Positions 44,986 through 54,225 of a stretch of DNA of 64,000 nucleotides are shown here, in pieces; positions within the stretch are counted from its first letter, which is position 1, and every line of letters begins with the position of its first letter. Under the pieces are notes generated by a model. That model ran no database searches and had not been told where the DNA came from. It saw only the letters and a list, made by a program, of their open reading frames with translations. The stretch comes from an uncultured Deferribacteres bacterium (GTDB taxonomy: Bacteria; Zhuqueibacterota; JdFR-76; DREG01), in assembly GCA_913009825.1 (NCBI GenBank), contig CAJVYQ010000003.1:1-64000 (forward strand), in the 5' to 3' direction. A program made the translations under genes and the position numbers.

Positions 44986-45190
44986 GTATCCTCGCAATAT
45001 TTTCGGGTAGTTTCCGTATTCGTTAACGGATTACCGGGATATTAGAGTAATCGGTAATCGGTGCATGTTATTTTTCATATTATCCCGGATACCGATTACC
45101 GAACACTGATTACCGATCACCAATTGCCTCGTCAATCCGGTACAACAGTTATCGATTACGAAGTTTTACCATAACTTATTGTGAGGATAC
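44986..45190. mobile_element. 205-bp MITE with exact 8-bp duplication
   Basis: Left end GTATCCTCGCAATA and right end TATTGTGAGGATAC (13 of 14 complementary) are flanked by TTCTTCGG on both sides (44978-44985 and 45191-45198). The interior holds ATCGGTAATCGG and CGATTACCGA palindromic units. It lies in the non-coding stretch 44825-45610. Confidence 0.88.
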
Positions 45191-45356
45191 TTCTTCGGGG
45201 CAATAATTTTCCAAATTAATTTAAGTCTGCAGGTCTGTTCTGTAAATTAACCTGAATAATGATTTCCAGTTATAATCTCCATTTTAAAAAGAGTCCGGTT
45301 TCCACGAGGGTGATTTCCATCTATTACAACAGTCATCGAGCAGAAAATAAAAAAGT

Positions 45357-45419
45357 GGCTGAGTTGAACCAACTGGCTGAAATGAGCCAATTTGTTGGCT
45401 GAACTCAGCCAATTTTTTT
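45357..45419 (+). terminator. Long hairpin followed by a T-run
   Basis: GGCTGAGTT and AACTCAGCC pair, with a second CCAAC/GTTGG layer and an internal GGCTGAAATGAGCC hairpin. TTTTTTT follows at 45413-45419. It reads as an intrinsic terminator, though it lies far (530 bp) from the preceding gene. Confidence 0.55.
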
Positions 45420-45476
45420 AATTAATATTCTCATAGAAACAGATATAATAAATTGTTATTATAGTAGTTACAATGG

Positions 45477-45506
45477 TTGGCACATCATTTGTAATTAAAG
45501 TATAGA
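45477..45506 (+). promoter_or_regulatory. Promoter of the lipoprotein gene
   Basis: TTGGCA (45477-45482) and TATAGA (45501-45506) are spaced 18 bp, about 100 bp before the start at 45611. Confidence 0.4.
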
Positions 45507-45610
45507 AATCGAAAATAAAAAAGGAATAATAAGCTGATTTATTGGGCAGTAAACCGCGGAAATGCAACGGTTCGAAAAGAAATTGTAAATATTTAAATTT
45601 GGAGAGAGCG

Positions 45611-46216
45611 ATGATGAAAACAAAAATGATGCGGAACAGATTATTGGCGATTATTGTATTATTGAGCTTGCTTTTACCCATTTCCGGTTGTCTGGAAAAT
45701 TTTTCCCTCAATCCGCTTAATACTGAAAAAGATGCACAGGAATTTGTGGCGTCAAATATCGGCCGGATCCAAATTTTGAGAGTTAATTCAACAATCATGC
45801 AATTTTTACAAAGTAACATTACGGACAGCCTGTTGAGTGTTGAAAAGACTATTCATGTCAATTCGGACGGTGTTTTGCAAGTGGGCAGCGATTATCTGGG
45901 ATATTGCAAATTAAAATTCAAACCGGGCGATTTACCGCAGGATGTTACCGTCAAATTACAATGGAATCTGAATCAGGGCAATTTTGAAGTGGACTTCAAA
46001 CCCGAAGGACTTGTTTTCACTCATCCCGTATCTCTGGAGATGTTTTACAATGTGGCCGAACTTGCCAATATTGATGAAGGAAAATTAAAACTGTTTTATT
46101 ACAACGAAGATGAAAAAATCTGGCAATTAGTCGGCGGCACTGCAGATATAGCCAGGAAAATTTTTAAAGTGGATATTCATCATTTCTCACGATACGCTTT
46201 GGCGCACAGCGAGTAG
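45611..46216 (+). CDS. Uncharacterised lipoprotein
   Basis: 201-residue protein with a clear lipoprotein signal: basic start, hydrophobic core and LLPISGC lipobox (cysteine near residue 27). The mature part has beta-rich segments, including YCKLKFKPGDLPQDVTVKL and VSLEMFYNVAELANIDEGKL. KLFYYNEDEKIWQLVGG followed by FKVDIHHFSRYALA resembles the ZU5/UPA-like autoproteolytic modules seen in bacterial surface proteins. That assignment is tentative. GGAGAG lies in front of the ATG. It is flanked by repeat-rich non-coding DNA and appears monocistronic. Confidence 0.7.
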   Translation: MMKTKMMRNRLLAIIVLLSLLLPISGCLENFSLNPLNTEKDAQEFVASNIGRIQILRVNSTIMQFLQSNITDSLLSVEKTIHVNSDGVLQVGSDYLGYCKLKFKPGDLPQDVTVKLQWNLNQGNFEVDFKPEGLVFTHPVSLEMFYNVAELANIDEGKLKLFYYNEDEKIWQLVGGTADIARKIFKVDIHHFSRYALAHSE

Positions 46217-46379
46217 GGAAATTATTGACTCTTCTCCTCGTCTTTCTCAATATGGTTGTTGAATTGAGGGGCATATCTAAAAAATTGTCAACAATTGACA
46301 ATTGGCAATTCGTAACTCACAAGAAACTTGAAAAAAAATTGGCTACAGAATTGAGATGCCACAGAAAAAAGAAAAAATC

Positions 46380-46481
46380 GTAACACTTTAGTTTTTGCTG
46401 AAATCTGCGTCCTCTGCGCCTCTGCGTTAAAAATCAAGCGCTCTCAAACGCAGAGACGCAGAGAGCGCAAAGGACGCAGAG
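46380..46481. repeat. Partial GTAACACTTTAG element with CTGCG palindrome
   Basis: Starts with GTAACACTTTAGTTTTTGCT, the same end as the element at 51536. It is followed by an inverted pair of GCGTCCTCTGCGCCTCTGCG units. No matching right end was found. Confidence 0.55.
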
Positions 46482-46680
46482 AAAAAAAATTGGGGAATAA
46501 AAATTGTTGGCAACTATTTAGTTCCTGCCCGAAAACTTCGCTTTTCTATCATTTCCGTATGATTTAAGCGGCCTGTCTGCAACAGGCAGGCCGATAAAAG
46601 CAGTCGGGAATTACAGGTTGCCTGATAGTTGTTGTTTTTCAAAAAACGAAAGTTTACAAAAAATCCAATTTCAATTTTTT

Positions 46681-46752
46681 CCTAAATTGAGTGATTCTTA
46701 ATCTAAAGTTGCAGCCTATTGGGTGAATGACATGCGAATAGCTCAGTTTAGG
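46681..46752. mobile_element. MITE, GAGCGATTC family
   Basis: 72-bp copy with ends CCTAAATTGAGTGATTCT and GCTCAGTTTAGG, flanked by TTTTT on both sides (46676-46680 and 46753-46757). The T-run makes the duplication less certain. Confidence 0.65.
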
Positions 46753-46857
46753 TTTTTAATAAACTATTTCTGTGACGGTAAGAATATTCCGGTTCATAAA
46801 AGGCTCATTATTAAGTTTCTTATCTACAATCAGGTTCGTTTTTTTTTACGAATCTCT

Positions 46858-47036
46858 GGCACTATTCGGGTACGCTTTATATATTTAGCTTAATCATACT
46901 TCGACTAAGTTAATCCTGAGTCTTTCAAAGAACTCAGCATGGCTCTTCCGGTCAGTTTGAGCCCTTCGGCAACCTCAGGATTAACTCAGTCGAAGGCTTA
47001 CTGTGCAATAATGAACATGCATATCTGAATAGTTAC
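46858..47036. mobile_element. MITE, GTAACTATTCAGGT family, subtype B
   Basis: Decayed copy with left end GGCACTATTCGGGT and right end ATCTGAATAGTTAC. The interior (CTTCGACTAAGTTAATCCTG, GAGCCCTTCGGC) matches the family. No clear duplication remains. With the elements at 46380 and 46681 it makes up much of the non-coding stretch 46217-47403. Confidence 0.65.
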
Positions 47037-47330
47037 GGTGATTCGTTTACTTGTTAATCCGTTAGAGGCGGACAAGCTGATTTTGAAAACTTTAGTCATG
47101 GGCAGAAATTCAACTCCTGCCCAAGCAATCATCCTTCTTTACGGATTTATCCGTTTTCAAAACCCTCCCTCAAGTTTTTCCTCCAAAAAAATTCCAATAT
47201 GCCGATTCAGATAAGTCAATTCAGAATAATCTGCGGGAGAGTTCCACGTAGGTTATCGATTCGGTGAATCAACCTGCAATTGCTCAATTTAAAAAAGAAC
47301 AAAAAGGTCACAAGTTTGTCACATTTCCTT

Positions 47331-47359
47331 TTGGAAATTAAAGACAAATCGTTTATATT
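47331..47359 (+). promoter_or_regulatory. Promoter of the sugar ABC transporter operon
   Basis: TTGGAA (47331-47336) and TATATT (47354-47359) are spaced 17 bp. GTCACA occurs three times around it (near 47307, 47318 and 47366), possibly a regulator site. Confidence 0.5.
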
Positions 47360-47403
47360 TTAACTGTCACAAATTTCTAACCACAAAATTCTGGAGAAAT
47401 AAT

Positions 47404-48399
47404 ATGCGTAAACTCATTTTTATTCTTTTCCTCCTCGTTTCTGCTCCCCGGTTTTTTTCCTGCTCGGGAGAATCAAACGAAACCGTAATTGCCGTGATTC
47501 CCAAAGGGACAACACAGGTTTTCTGGCAAACGGTTCATGCCGGGGCAATCAAAGCGGCTAAAGAGTTGAACGTAAAAATCAACTGGATCGGCACAGAAAA
47601 GGAAGATGATCGCAAGCAGCAGATCACCCTGGTGGATAACCAGGCTATGAACCGGATTTCCGGCATCGTTTTGGCCCCACTGGATAACATGGCGCTGCGG
47701 CGGCCGGTTAAGCGAGCGGTACAAAACCATATTCCGGTGGTGATTATGGATTCCGGCTTAAAAGACTCGGAAGATTTAACCGTCAGTTTTGTCGCCACGG
47801 ACAACCGGGAAGGGGGACATCTGGCGGGCAGAGAGATGGCAAAAATATTAGGCGGAAAAGGTAAAGTTGTCCTGTTGCGTTACCAGGAAGGTTCGGCCAG
47901 TACAGAAAACCGGGAAGACGGATTTTTAGAAACGCTGAAAGAATATCCCGGCATCGAAGTGGTGAGCGATGAACAATATGCCGGCAGCACGACCGCCACC
48001 GCACAACAGGCCAGTGAAAATTTATTATTCAGGTTCAGAGACGCAAAGGGGAATCTCACCATCGACGGGATTTTTTGTGTAAATGAATCTTCGACCTACG
48101 GCATGCTGCAAGCTTTGCGACGCCAGCGCCTTGCCGGAAGCGTAAAATTTATCGGTTTCGATGCCAGTCCCCCGCTCGTGGAAGGATTGAAGCAAAAAGA
48201 AATCAGCGGACTCATTGTGCAAAATCCGTTTAATATGGGTTATCTGAGTGTGAAAACCATGTACCAGCATCTGAAGGGTGAAAAAGTGCCGAAAAGGATC
48301 GATACCGGTGTAGTATTTGTCACGCCGGAAAATATGAACACTCCTGAAATGAAAGAACTGATCAGTCCCGATCTGGAAAAATGGCTGAGCCGGCATTAA
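47404..48399 (+). CDS. Sugar ABC transporter substrate-binding lipoprotein
   Basis: Periplasmic binding protein of the ribose/galactose type (Peripla_BP_4 fold), 331 residues. The signal ends RFFSCSG, a plausible lipobox. The mature sequence starts ETVIAVIPKGTTQVFWQTV and contains GIVLAPLDNMALRRPVKRA, VATDNREGGHLAGREMA and GFDASPPLVEGLKQKEISG, which are typical sugar-binding loops. A pentose, hexose or deoxysugar ligand is likely; fucose or a related sugar is inferred from FucI downstream. GGAG precedes the ATG. It is the first gene of a three-gene import operon. Confidence 0.9.
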   Translation: MRKLIFILFLLVSAPRFFSCSGESNETVIAVIPKGTTQVFWQTVHAGAIKAAKELNVKINWIGTEKEDDRKQQITLVDNQAMNRISGIVLAPLDNMALRRPVKRAVQNHIPVVIMDSGLKDSEDLTVSFVATDNREGGHLAGREMAKILGGKGKVVLLRYQEGSASTENREDGFLETLKEYPGIEVVSDEQYAGSTTATAQQASENLLFRFRDAKGNLTIDGIFCVNESSTYGMLQALRRQRLAGSVKFIGFDASPPLVEGLKQKEISGLIVQNPFNMGYLSVKTMYQHLKGEKVPKRIDTGVVFVTPENMNTPEMKELISPDLEKWLSRH

Positions 48400-49928
48400 A
48401 AAATCTTTCCACTCCGATTCCGCGTCTGGAAATGTGCGGCGTCCACAAACATTTCGGCGCCACCATCGCGCTGGAACAGGTTGATTTTTCTGTCTGTCCC
48501 GGGGAAGTACATGCCCTGGTCGGCGAAAACGGGGCAGGTAAAAGCACGTTGATGAAAATTCTCTCCGGCGCCTATCGACCGGATCGGGGTAAGATGATTT
48601 ATGAAGGGCATCCTTTCCAACCGCGCACTCCACTGGATGCACGCCGCAAAGGAATCGGCATGATTTACCAGGAACTCTCCCTTGCTCCTCATCTCACGGT
48701 CATGGAAAATATGCTGCTGGGCATGGAGCCAAGCAGATGGGGAATTTTACGCCTGCATGAAATTCGGGAAAAAGCCGTACAAGCGTTAACCAGCTTAAAG
48801 CATGCCGAAATCAAACCGGAAACAAAAGTAGCCGACCTGACCGTAGGTGCGCAACAGCTTGTGGAAATCGGCCGCGCGTTAGCGGTTGGTTGCCGTGTTC
48901 TGGTTCTTGATGAACCTACCAGCAGCTTATCCCGACAGGATATCGACAGACTATTTGAAATTATCCGCAATCTAAAAAAACAGGGCATTTCCATCATCTA
49001 TATTTCTCATTTTCTGGAAGAAGTGCAAATCATCGCCGATCGACTGACTGTACTGCGGGACGGGTCGGTTGCAGGTACCGCACAGATTAAAGAAGTGACT
49101 GCCGATGAAATTGTGCAGATGATGGTGGGCAGAAAAGTGGCTGAGCTCTATCCCCGTTCCCAACGGCATCCCGGCCAGGTTGTTCTGACCATAAAAAATT
49201 TAGCGGGAATGGAAAAACCCGAATCGGCAAGTTTGATACTGCACAGCGGCGAAGTAGTTGGCATCGGCGGTCTCATCGGCGCCGGCAGAACCGAGCTTTT
49301 GCGCACTATTTTCGGCCTTGACTCCATTAAATCAGGCGAAATAAAAATCGGCATTTACGCAGGACCTGCATCGCCCATGCGGCGCTGGCAACAAGGCGTC
49401 GGCATATTGAGTGAAAACCGCAAAGAGGAAGGATTAGCGATCAATCTGAGCATTGCAGAAAATATCACCCTGTCTAATCTAAAAATTTTTGGCCCTTTCG
49501 GCTTGATTTTGTCCAAAAATCGCAACAAAGCCGTAGAAAAATGGATCCATGAATTGGATATACGCTGTTTGCATCCGGAGCAGAGCACGGGAGATTTATC
49601 GGGCGGAAATCAACAAAAAGTGGCTTTAGCACGTTTACTCCAACATGACGTGGATATTTTACTGTTGGATGAACCGACCAAAGGTATCGACGTGGGCGCC
49701 AAAGCAAAAATTTATAAGATGATCGATTCATTGGCCACCGGATCAGCCGGTGAACACCGCAAACCGAAAGCGATTCTTTTAGTGAGCAGCTATCTACCCG
49801 AGTTGTTGAGTATCTGCGACCGCATTGCCGTAATGCACCGGGGCAGACTGAGCGAAGCCAAACCGGCAACAGAACTTGACCAACACAAATTGATGATGGC
49901 GGCAACGGGCCGGGGGGAATTTTCATGA
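48381..49928 (+). CDS. Sugar ABC transporter ATPase (RbsA/MglA type)
   Basis: Double-length ATP-binding subunit of 515 residues with two ABC domains. The first has Walker A GENGAGKST, signature LTVGAQQLVEIGRAL (degenerate) and Walker B VLVLDEPTSSL. The second has GLIGAGRTELLRTIFG in place of a strict Walker A, signature LSGGNQQKVALARLL and Walker B ILLLDEPTKGID. This asymmetry is normal for RbsA/MglA. The gene overlaps the binding-protein gene by 19 bp and the permease gene by 4 bp, so the three are tightly coupled. Confidence 0.95.
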   Translation: MAEPALKNLSTPIPRLEMCGVHKHFGATIALEQVDFSVCPGEVHALVGENGAGKSTLMKILSGAYRPDRGKMIYEGHPFQPRTPLDARRKGIGMIYQELSLAPHLTVMENMLLGMEPSRWGILRLHEIREKAVQALTSLKHAEIKPETKVADLTVGAQQLVEIGRALAVGCRVLVLDEPTSSLSRQDIDRLFEIIRNLKKQGISIIYISHFLEEVQIIADRLTVLRDGSVAGTAQIKEVTADEIVQMMVGRKVAELYPRSQRHPGQVVLTIKNLAGMEKPESASLILHSGEVVGIGGLIGAGRTELLRTIFGLDSIKSGEIKIGIYAGPASPMRRWQQGVGILSENRKEEGLAINLSIAENITLSNLKIFGPFGLILSKNRNKAVEKWIHELDIRCLHPEQSTGDLSGGNQQKVALARLLQHDVDILLLDEPTKGIDVGAKAKIYKMIDSLATGSAGEHRKPKAILLVSSYLPELLSICDRIAVMHRGRLSEAKPATELDQHKLMMAATGRGEFS

Positions 49929-50935
49929 CAGAAACCCGTTACAAACAGGCAATTCACCCGGAAATGGATGCGGCAGCAACAATAAAAATCCGGTTAAAAT
50001 TTTTAAACAAGTTTGGTTCTTTTATGGCGCTTTTCCTGGTTTTTGCTTTCTTTGCCATTTTGAACAGCAAAATTGCTACCTTCACGGCGCTGGAAACCAT
50101 TGTTCAGCAAACGGTGATTGTTGGAGTGGCGGCCATTGGCATGACGCTGGTAATTATTTCAGCAGGTATCGATTTATCAACCGGTTCCATTATCGCTATG
50201 GGTTCTGTTGTTGTTGCCCTGCTCATGAAATCATTTGGCTTACCGCCTTTTTGGGCCGCAATAGGAGGTATTTTTGCCGGCGCTTTCTGGGGGTTTTTGA
50301 ACGGATTCTTGATCACCCGTTTGAAAGTTGTACCGTTCATTGTAACGTTGGGTACCCTCCTGATTGTGCGTGGATTTGCCAAAGGATTAGCCGGCAGCAT
50401 GCCCATCAACGTGGAACAAACCTGGCTGAGCGACCTGCTGGCCACGCTATCTCCGGGACAAAAATGGCTGCTCATCCCTCCCGGCGCCTGGTTGATGATC
50501 ATACTGGCAGGTTTGGTCGCCGGATTTTTACGCTACACACCTCTTGGCCGGCATGTTTTTGCGATTGGTTCCAATGAACAAACGGCGCGGCTCTGCGGCG
50601 TGGCTGTGGAAAAAGTGAAACTGTTTGTTTATTCTTTTGCCGGCGCTTTCTCCGGTCTGGCCGGCGTGATGCTCATGTCCTACCAGGAACAGGGCGACCC
50701 AACCGGCGCAGTCGGCATGGAATTGGATGTAATTGCCGCAGTGGTCATCGGCGGCGGCAGCCTTTCCGGCGGCGAGGGTTCGATCCTGGGCAGTATGATT
50801 GGCGCAATTATCATGACCATCATCCGCACCGGCTGCCAGTTGAACGGCTGGCCCACCTGGGTAACCCAGGTGGTAACGGGCGGCGTTATTGTAGTAGCGG
50901 TTGCCGTGGATGGATTGCGACACAGAAAGAAGTAA
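49925..50935 (+). CDS. Sugar ABC transporter permease (RbsC type)
   Basis: Inner-membrane permease of 336 residues with about 8-10 helices. Family signatures include VGVAAIGMTLVIISAGIDLS, STGSIIAMGSVVVAL and the EAA-like loop near AIGSNEQTARLCGVAVEKV. GGGSLSGGEGSILGSMIGA follows, as in RbsC. One carrier gene suggests a homodimer, as in the ribose system. It starts with ATGA overlap with the ATPase gene and ends the transporter unit. Confidence 0.95.
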   Translation: MTETRYKQAIHPEMDAAATIKIRLKFLNKFGSFMALFLVFAFFAILNSKIATFTALETIVQQTVIVGVAAIGMTLVIISAGIDLSTGSIIAMGSVVVALLMKSFGLPPFWAAIGGIFAGAFWGFLNGFLITRLKVVPFIVTLGTLLIVRGFAKGLAGSMPINVEQTWLSDLLATLSPGQKWLLIPPGAWLMIILAGLVAGFLRYTPLGRHVFAIGSNEQTARLCGVAVEKVKLFVYSFAGAFSGLAGVMLMSYQEQGDPTGAVGMELDVIAAVVIGGGSLSGGEGSILGSMIGAIIMTIIRTGCQLNGWPTWVTQVVTGGVIVVAVAVDGLRHRKK

Positions 50936-51035
50936 GCAGAGAATTTCGTTGACATCCCGGTTATGTACTAAATCATTTTACATGCCGCTAATGGCAAGTA
51001 CTAGTTTTTAATCATTTAACATGAGGACAACAAAA

Positions 51036-51479
51036 ATGAAAAAACGAACATGGTTAGCTTTGTTTTTTTTACCTTTCTTGCTGGCTTGTGCAGGTACCGG
51101 CGGACACGAATCAACCGGTTACGGACAGGCTAAAGTCATCGATGTACCATTTACAAAATTAGTACGGGCAACAGCGGACTATTTGTCGAACCGCGGTTAC
51201 AGAGTCATTATTTCCGATTTGGATAATGGAATCATTAAAACGGATTACCGCTCCGGTGCAGGTTGGGCACAACGAGGTAGTCGCGGTGAAAGAAGAGCGA
51301 AAGTAGAAGCGAAAATCGAACGTATAGATGATACACACAGCAAACTTACACTGGAAATCTATGCAGAGGTCCGGGAATTAAACACCCCCTGGGAATTAGT
51401 CGACGGTGGTTCCCGGGATGCCCTGGTTATCTACGGGAGATTTTTTGATGGAATCACTACCCGGGCAAAAGAGATGTAA
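51036..51479 (+). CDS. Uncharacterised small lipoprotein
   Basis: 147-residue lipoprotein with a signal ending FLLACAG (cysteine near residue 17). The mature domain (residues 30-140) has an alternating pattern, VPFTKLVRATADYLSNRGY, GIIKTDYRS, RRAKVEAKIERID and LTLEIYAEVRELN. This resembles BamC-like or NlpB-type alpha/beta repeats found in periplasmic lipoproteins, but the match is weak. ATG at 51036 has GAGGA upstream; the ATG at 51021 overlaps that site. It follows the transporter genes by 100 bp and may or may not be co-transcribed. Confidence 0.7.
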   Translation: MKKRTWLALFFLPFLLACAGTGGHESTGYGQAKVIDVPFTKLVRATADYLSNRGYRVIISDLDNGIIKTDYRSGAGWAQRGSRGERRAKVEAKIERIDDTHSKLTLEIYAEVRELNTPWELVDGGSRDALVIYGRFFDGITTRAKEM

Positions 51480-51535
51480 ATCGAATCAGAAATTCCTGTT
51501 TGGCCACAGCATGAAATTTTATTGATTGTAATACT

Positions 51536-51846
51536 GTAACACTTTAGTTTTTTCTGAAATCTGCGTTCCGGAGCGTATGTTTTTTAACGCAAAGGACGCA
51601 GAGAAATTGAAAAAATTGCGTAACTATTCAGCACGCGAAACACACGAATCATACGAATGGGATAAAATAGTTAAATATTGGATAACATTTTAGTTCTTTA
51701 AAAAATTGCGGGCAATTATAGGGCTGTCATTCCCGAATGCTCCTATCGTCCTATCGGGAATCTATTTTCCAGTCAAATGTGGATTCCAGCTTAAAGCATG
51801 CGGGAATGACAATTTAGTGTATCGCTTCAAAAAACTAAAGTGTTAC
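51536..51846. mobile_element. MITE with 18-bp GTAACACTTTAGTTTTTT ends
   Basis: The left end GTAACACTTTAGTTTTTT (51536-51553) is perfectly complementary to the right end AAAAAACTAAAGTGTTAC (51829-51846). The interior carries a CTGCGTTCC block and the hairpin family GCTGTCATTCCCGAATGC (also near 59210). The flanking 8-mers do not match, so the element may be composite. Confidence 0.75.
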
Positions 51847-51877
51847 AAATATTCGCGTTTTTAGCGGGCAGCCTAAA

Positions 51878-52053
51878 TAGAGCTTGTCCGAGAACTATGA
51901 AAAATACTCCAAAACGTCATTCCTGCCGTGCCCGAGGCAGGCGGGCAAAAGCAGCCTGCCCGCCGCAGGCAGGGAATCTTAATAAAACAAGAGGTTATGG
52001 ATTCCCGCTTTCGCGGGAATGACGGGAACAGGGAATTTTAGGACAGACAATTA
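51878..52053. mobile_element. TA-flanked MITE, GTCTGTCC family
   Basis: Starts TAGAGCTTGTCCGAGAAC and ends TTTTAGGACAGACAATTA. The interior matches the copy at 15046, including GCCTGCCCGCCGCAGGCAGG. With the element at 51536 it fills most of the non-coding stretch 51480-52200. Confidence 0.7.
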
Positions 52054-52200
52054 CACGAAAGATATTATCTAACTTTTTTCCCTGTTTTTTTAAGTCTTTC
52101 GTAGGCTGAACAAGTACGTACCATTTTCGTATGATTGAATTTTCCTGCCGGATGAAACGATGTACTTAACTAATCAATTAAACTGCGGAGAAACAAAAAG

Positions 52201-54006
52201 GTGAACCCAACTTGTAAAACTACAACACTCCAAAAACGGCTGCACGGTTCCTTGCCTAAAATCGGCATCCGTCCTGTCATCGACGGACGGAGGGAAAGCG
52301 TGCGGGAATCATTGGAAGATCAAACCATGAATATGGCAAAATCCGCCGCTAAATTTCTTACGGAAAATCTGTGCCACCCCAACGGGCTGCCGGTGGAATG
52401 CGTCATTGCCGACATCACAATCGGCGGTGTAACGGAAGCTGCAATGTGTGCGGAAAAATTTGCCCGTGAAGGGGTGGGCGTCTCGCTGACAGTCACCCCC
52501 TGCTGGTGCTACGGAACCGAAGTGATGGATACCGATCCGTTGATTCCCAAAGCAATCTGGGGTTTCAACGGCACGGAACGTCCGGGCGCAGTGTATCTTG
52601 CCGCGGCGCTGGCCGGGTACACGCAAAAGGGATTGCCCGCATTCGGCATTTACGGCAAAGATGTGCAGAATGCAGATGATCCAACTATCCCGGCAGATGT
52701 TCAGGAAAAGCTGCTCAAATTTGCCAAAGCGGGATTGGCCGTCGCTGAAATGCGCGGGAAATCCTATCTCTCTCTCGGCGCTGTTTCCATGGGTATTGCC
52801 GGTTCTGTGGTGAATGAAGATTTCTTTCAAACCTATTTGGACATGCGCAACGAATATGTGGATATGAGCGAATTTATCCGGCGTATGGATGAAAAAATTT
52901 ATCATCAGGAAGAGTACCATCGGGCATTGGCATGGGTTAAAGAAAACTGTCCGGAAGGAGAAGACATCAATCCCACCGAAAAACAACACAGCCGCGAACA
53001 AAAAGAGACCGAATGGGAAATAGTGGTAAAAATGACACTCATCGCCCGCGACTTGATGACCGGCAATCACAAATTGGCGGAAATGGGATTCGCTGAGGAA
53101 GCGCTTGGCCATAACGCCATTGCAGCCGGATTCCAGGGACAGCGGCAGTGGACCGACCACTTTCCCAACGGTGATTTCATGGAAGCAATTTTAAACACTT
53201 CCTTCGACTGGAACGGCATTCGGGAAGCATTCGTCTTTGCTACCGAGAACGACAGTCTGAACGGTGTTACCATGTTGTTCGGCCATCTGCTGACAGATAC
53301 CGCACAAATATTTGCCGATGTGCGCACCTACTGGAGCCCTGAGGCGGTGAAGCGGGTAACCGGTCAACCGCTGACGGGACGCGCGGCAAACGGCATCATT
53401 CATCTGATCAATTCGGGTTCTGCCACGCTGGACGGCACGGGAAGACAAACACTAAACGGAGAACCGGTGATGAAACCGTTTTGGGAAATCACACCGGATG
53501 AAGCGGCGAAATGTCTGGAAGCAACCCGCTGGTGTCCCGCCGAACTGGAATATTTCCGCGGCGGCGGTTTTTCATCCCAATTCACCAGCAAAGGTGAAAT
53601 GCCGGTGACAATGACCAGAATCAACCTGGTAAAAGGATTAGGTCCGGTGCTGCAAATTACCGAAGGCTACACGGTGGAACTGCCGCCGGAACAACATGAA
53701 ATTCTCAACCGCCGCACCAGTCCCACCTGGCCAACCACCTGGTTTGCGCCCAATTTAACCGGCAGCGGCGCATTTAAAGACGTGTATTCCGTGATGGCCA
53801 ATTGGGGCGCCAATCACGGCGCCATCAGTTACGGCCATATCGGCGACAAGCTGATCACGCTGGCCGCTATGCTGCGTATTCCGGTGAACATGCACAATGT
53901 TGCCGCAGAACGGATTTTCCGCCCCAGCGCATGGAATGCCTTCGGCACAGAAGATTTGGAGGGCGCCGATTACCGGGCATGTAGAAATTTCGGGCCTTTG
54001 TATTAG
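52201..54006 (+). CDS. fucI: L-fucose isomerase
   Basis: Manganese-dependent isomerase that converts L-fucose to L-fuculose, and often D-arabinose to D-ribulose. The 601-residue chain matches Fuc[21 protein letters not shown] near the start, [36 protein letters not shown], and at the C-terminus [26 protein letters not shown]. Length is typical (about 590). It starts with GTG after GGAGA. Kinase (fucK) and aldolase (fucA) genes are not seen here, so the pathway must continue outside the window. A BMC cluster that could metabolise the lactaldehyde product lies 6 kb downstream. Confidence 0.95.
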   Translation: MNPTCKTTTLQKRLHGSLPKIGIRPVIDGRRESVRESLEDQTMNMAKSAAKFLTENLCHPNGLPVECVIADITIGGVTEAAMCAEKFAREGVGVSLTVTPCWCYGTEVMDTDPLIPKAIWGFNGTERPGAVYLAAALAGYTQKGLPAFGIYGKDVQNADDPTIPADVQEKLLKFAKAGLAVAEMRGKSYLSLGAVSMGIAGSVVNEDFFQTYLDMRNEYVDMSEFIRRMDEKIYHQEEYHRALAWVKENCPEGEDINPTEKQHSREQKETEWEIVVKMTLIARDLMTGNHKLAEMGFAEEALGHNAIAAGFQGQRQWTDHFPNGDFMEAILNTSFDWNGIREAFVFATENDSLNGVTMLFGHLLTDTAQIFADVRTYWSPEAVKRVTGQPLTGRAANGIIHLINSGSATLDGTGRQTLNGEPVMKPFWEITPDEAAKCLEATRWCPAELEYFRGGGFSSQFTSKGEMPVTMTRINLVKGLGPVLQITEGYTVELPPEQHEILNRRTSPTWPTTWFAPNLTGSGAFKDVYSVMANWGANHGAISYGHIGDKLITLAAMLRIPVNMHNVAAERIFRPSAWNAFGTEDLEGADYRACRNFGPLY

Positions 54007-54077
54007 TGTAACTTACAGACGGGCATGTCCTACTTGAAGTTCCCCTTTGGGGAAAACAAGAGAAATATTATATAAGA

Positions 54078-54206
54078 CCTAAATTGAGCGATTCTCATGT
54101 CATTCAGTAGGAATCTTGTTAGTTTTGTGCACAGAATTGACAAGATTGTTCCGGAATGACAAAACTCGTTGGTAGATAGTTTAAGTTTGGAATCGCTCAA
54201 TTTAGG
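54078..54206. mobile_element. MITE, GAGCGATTC family, exact 5-bp duplication
   Basis: 129-bp element with ends CCTAAATTGAGCGATTC and GAATCGCTCAATTTAGG, flanked by TAAGA (54073-54077 and 54207-54211). It lies directly before the caspase-like gene and ends 20 bp from its start, so the transcript probably begins in it or reads through it. Confidence 0.88.
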
Positions 54207-54225
54207 TAAGACAAAGGAGAAAAAG

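Noticed and set aside
52309-53160. 283-codon open frame antisense to fucI
   Set aside because: It is a frame shadow of the well-conserved fucI gene; composition is histidine/phenylalanine-rich as expected from an antisense frame.
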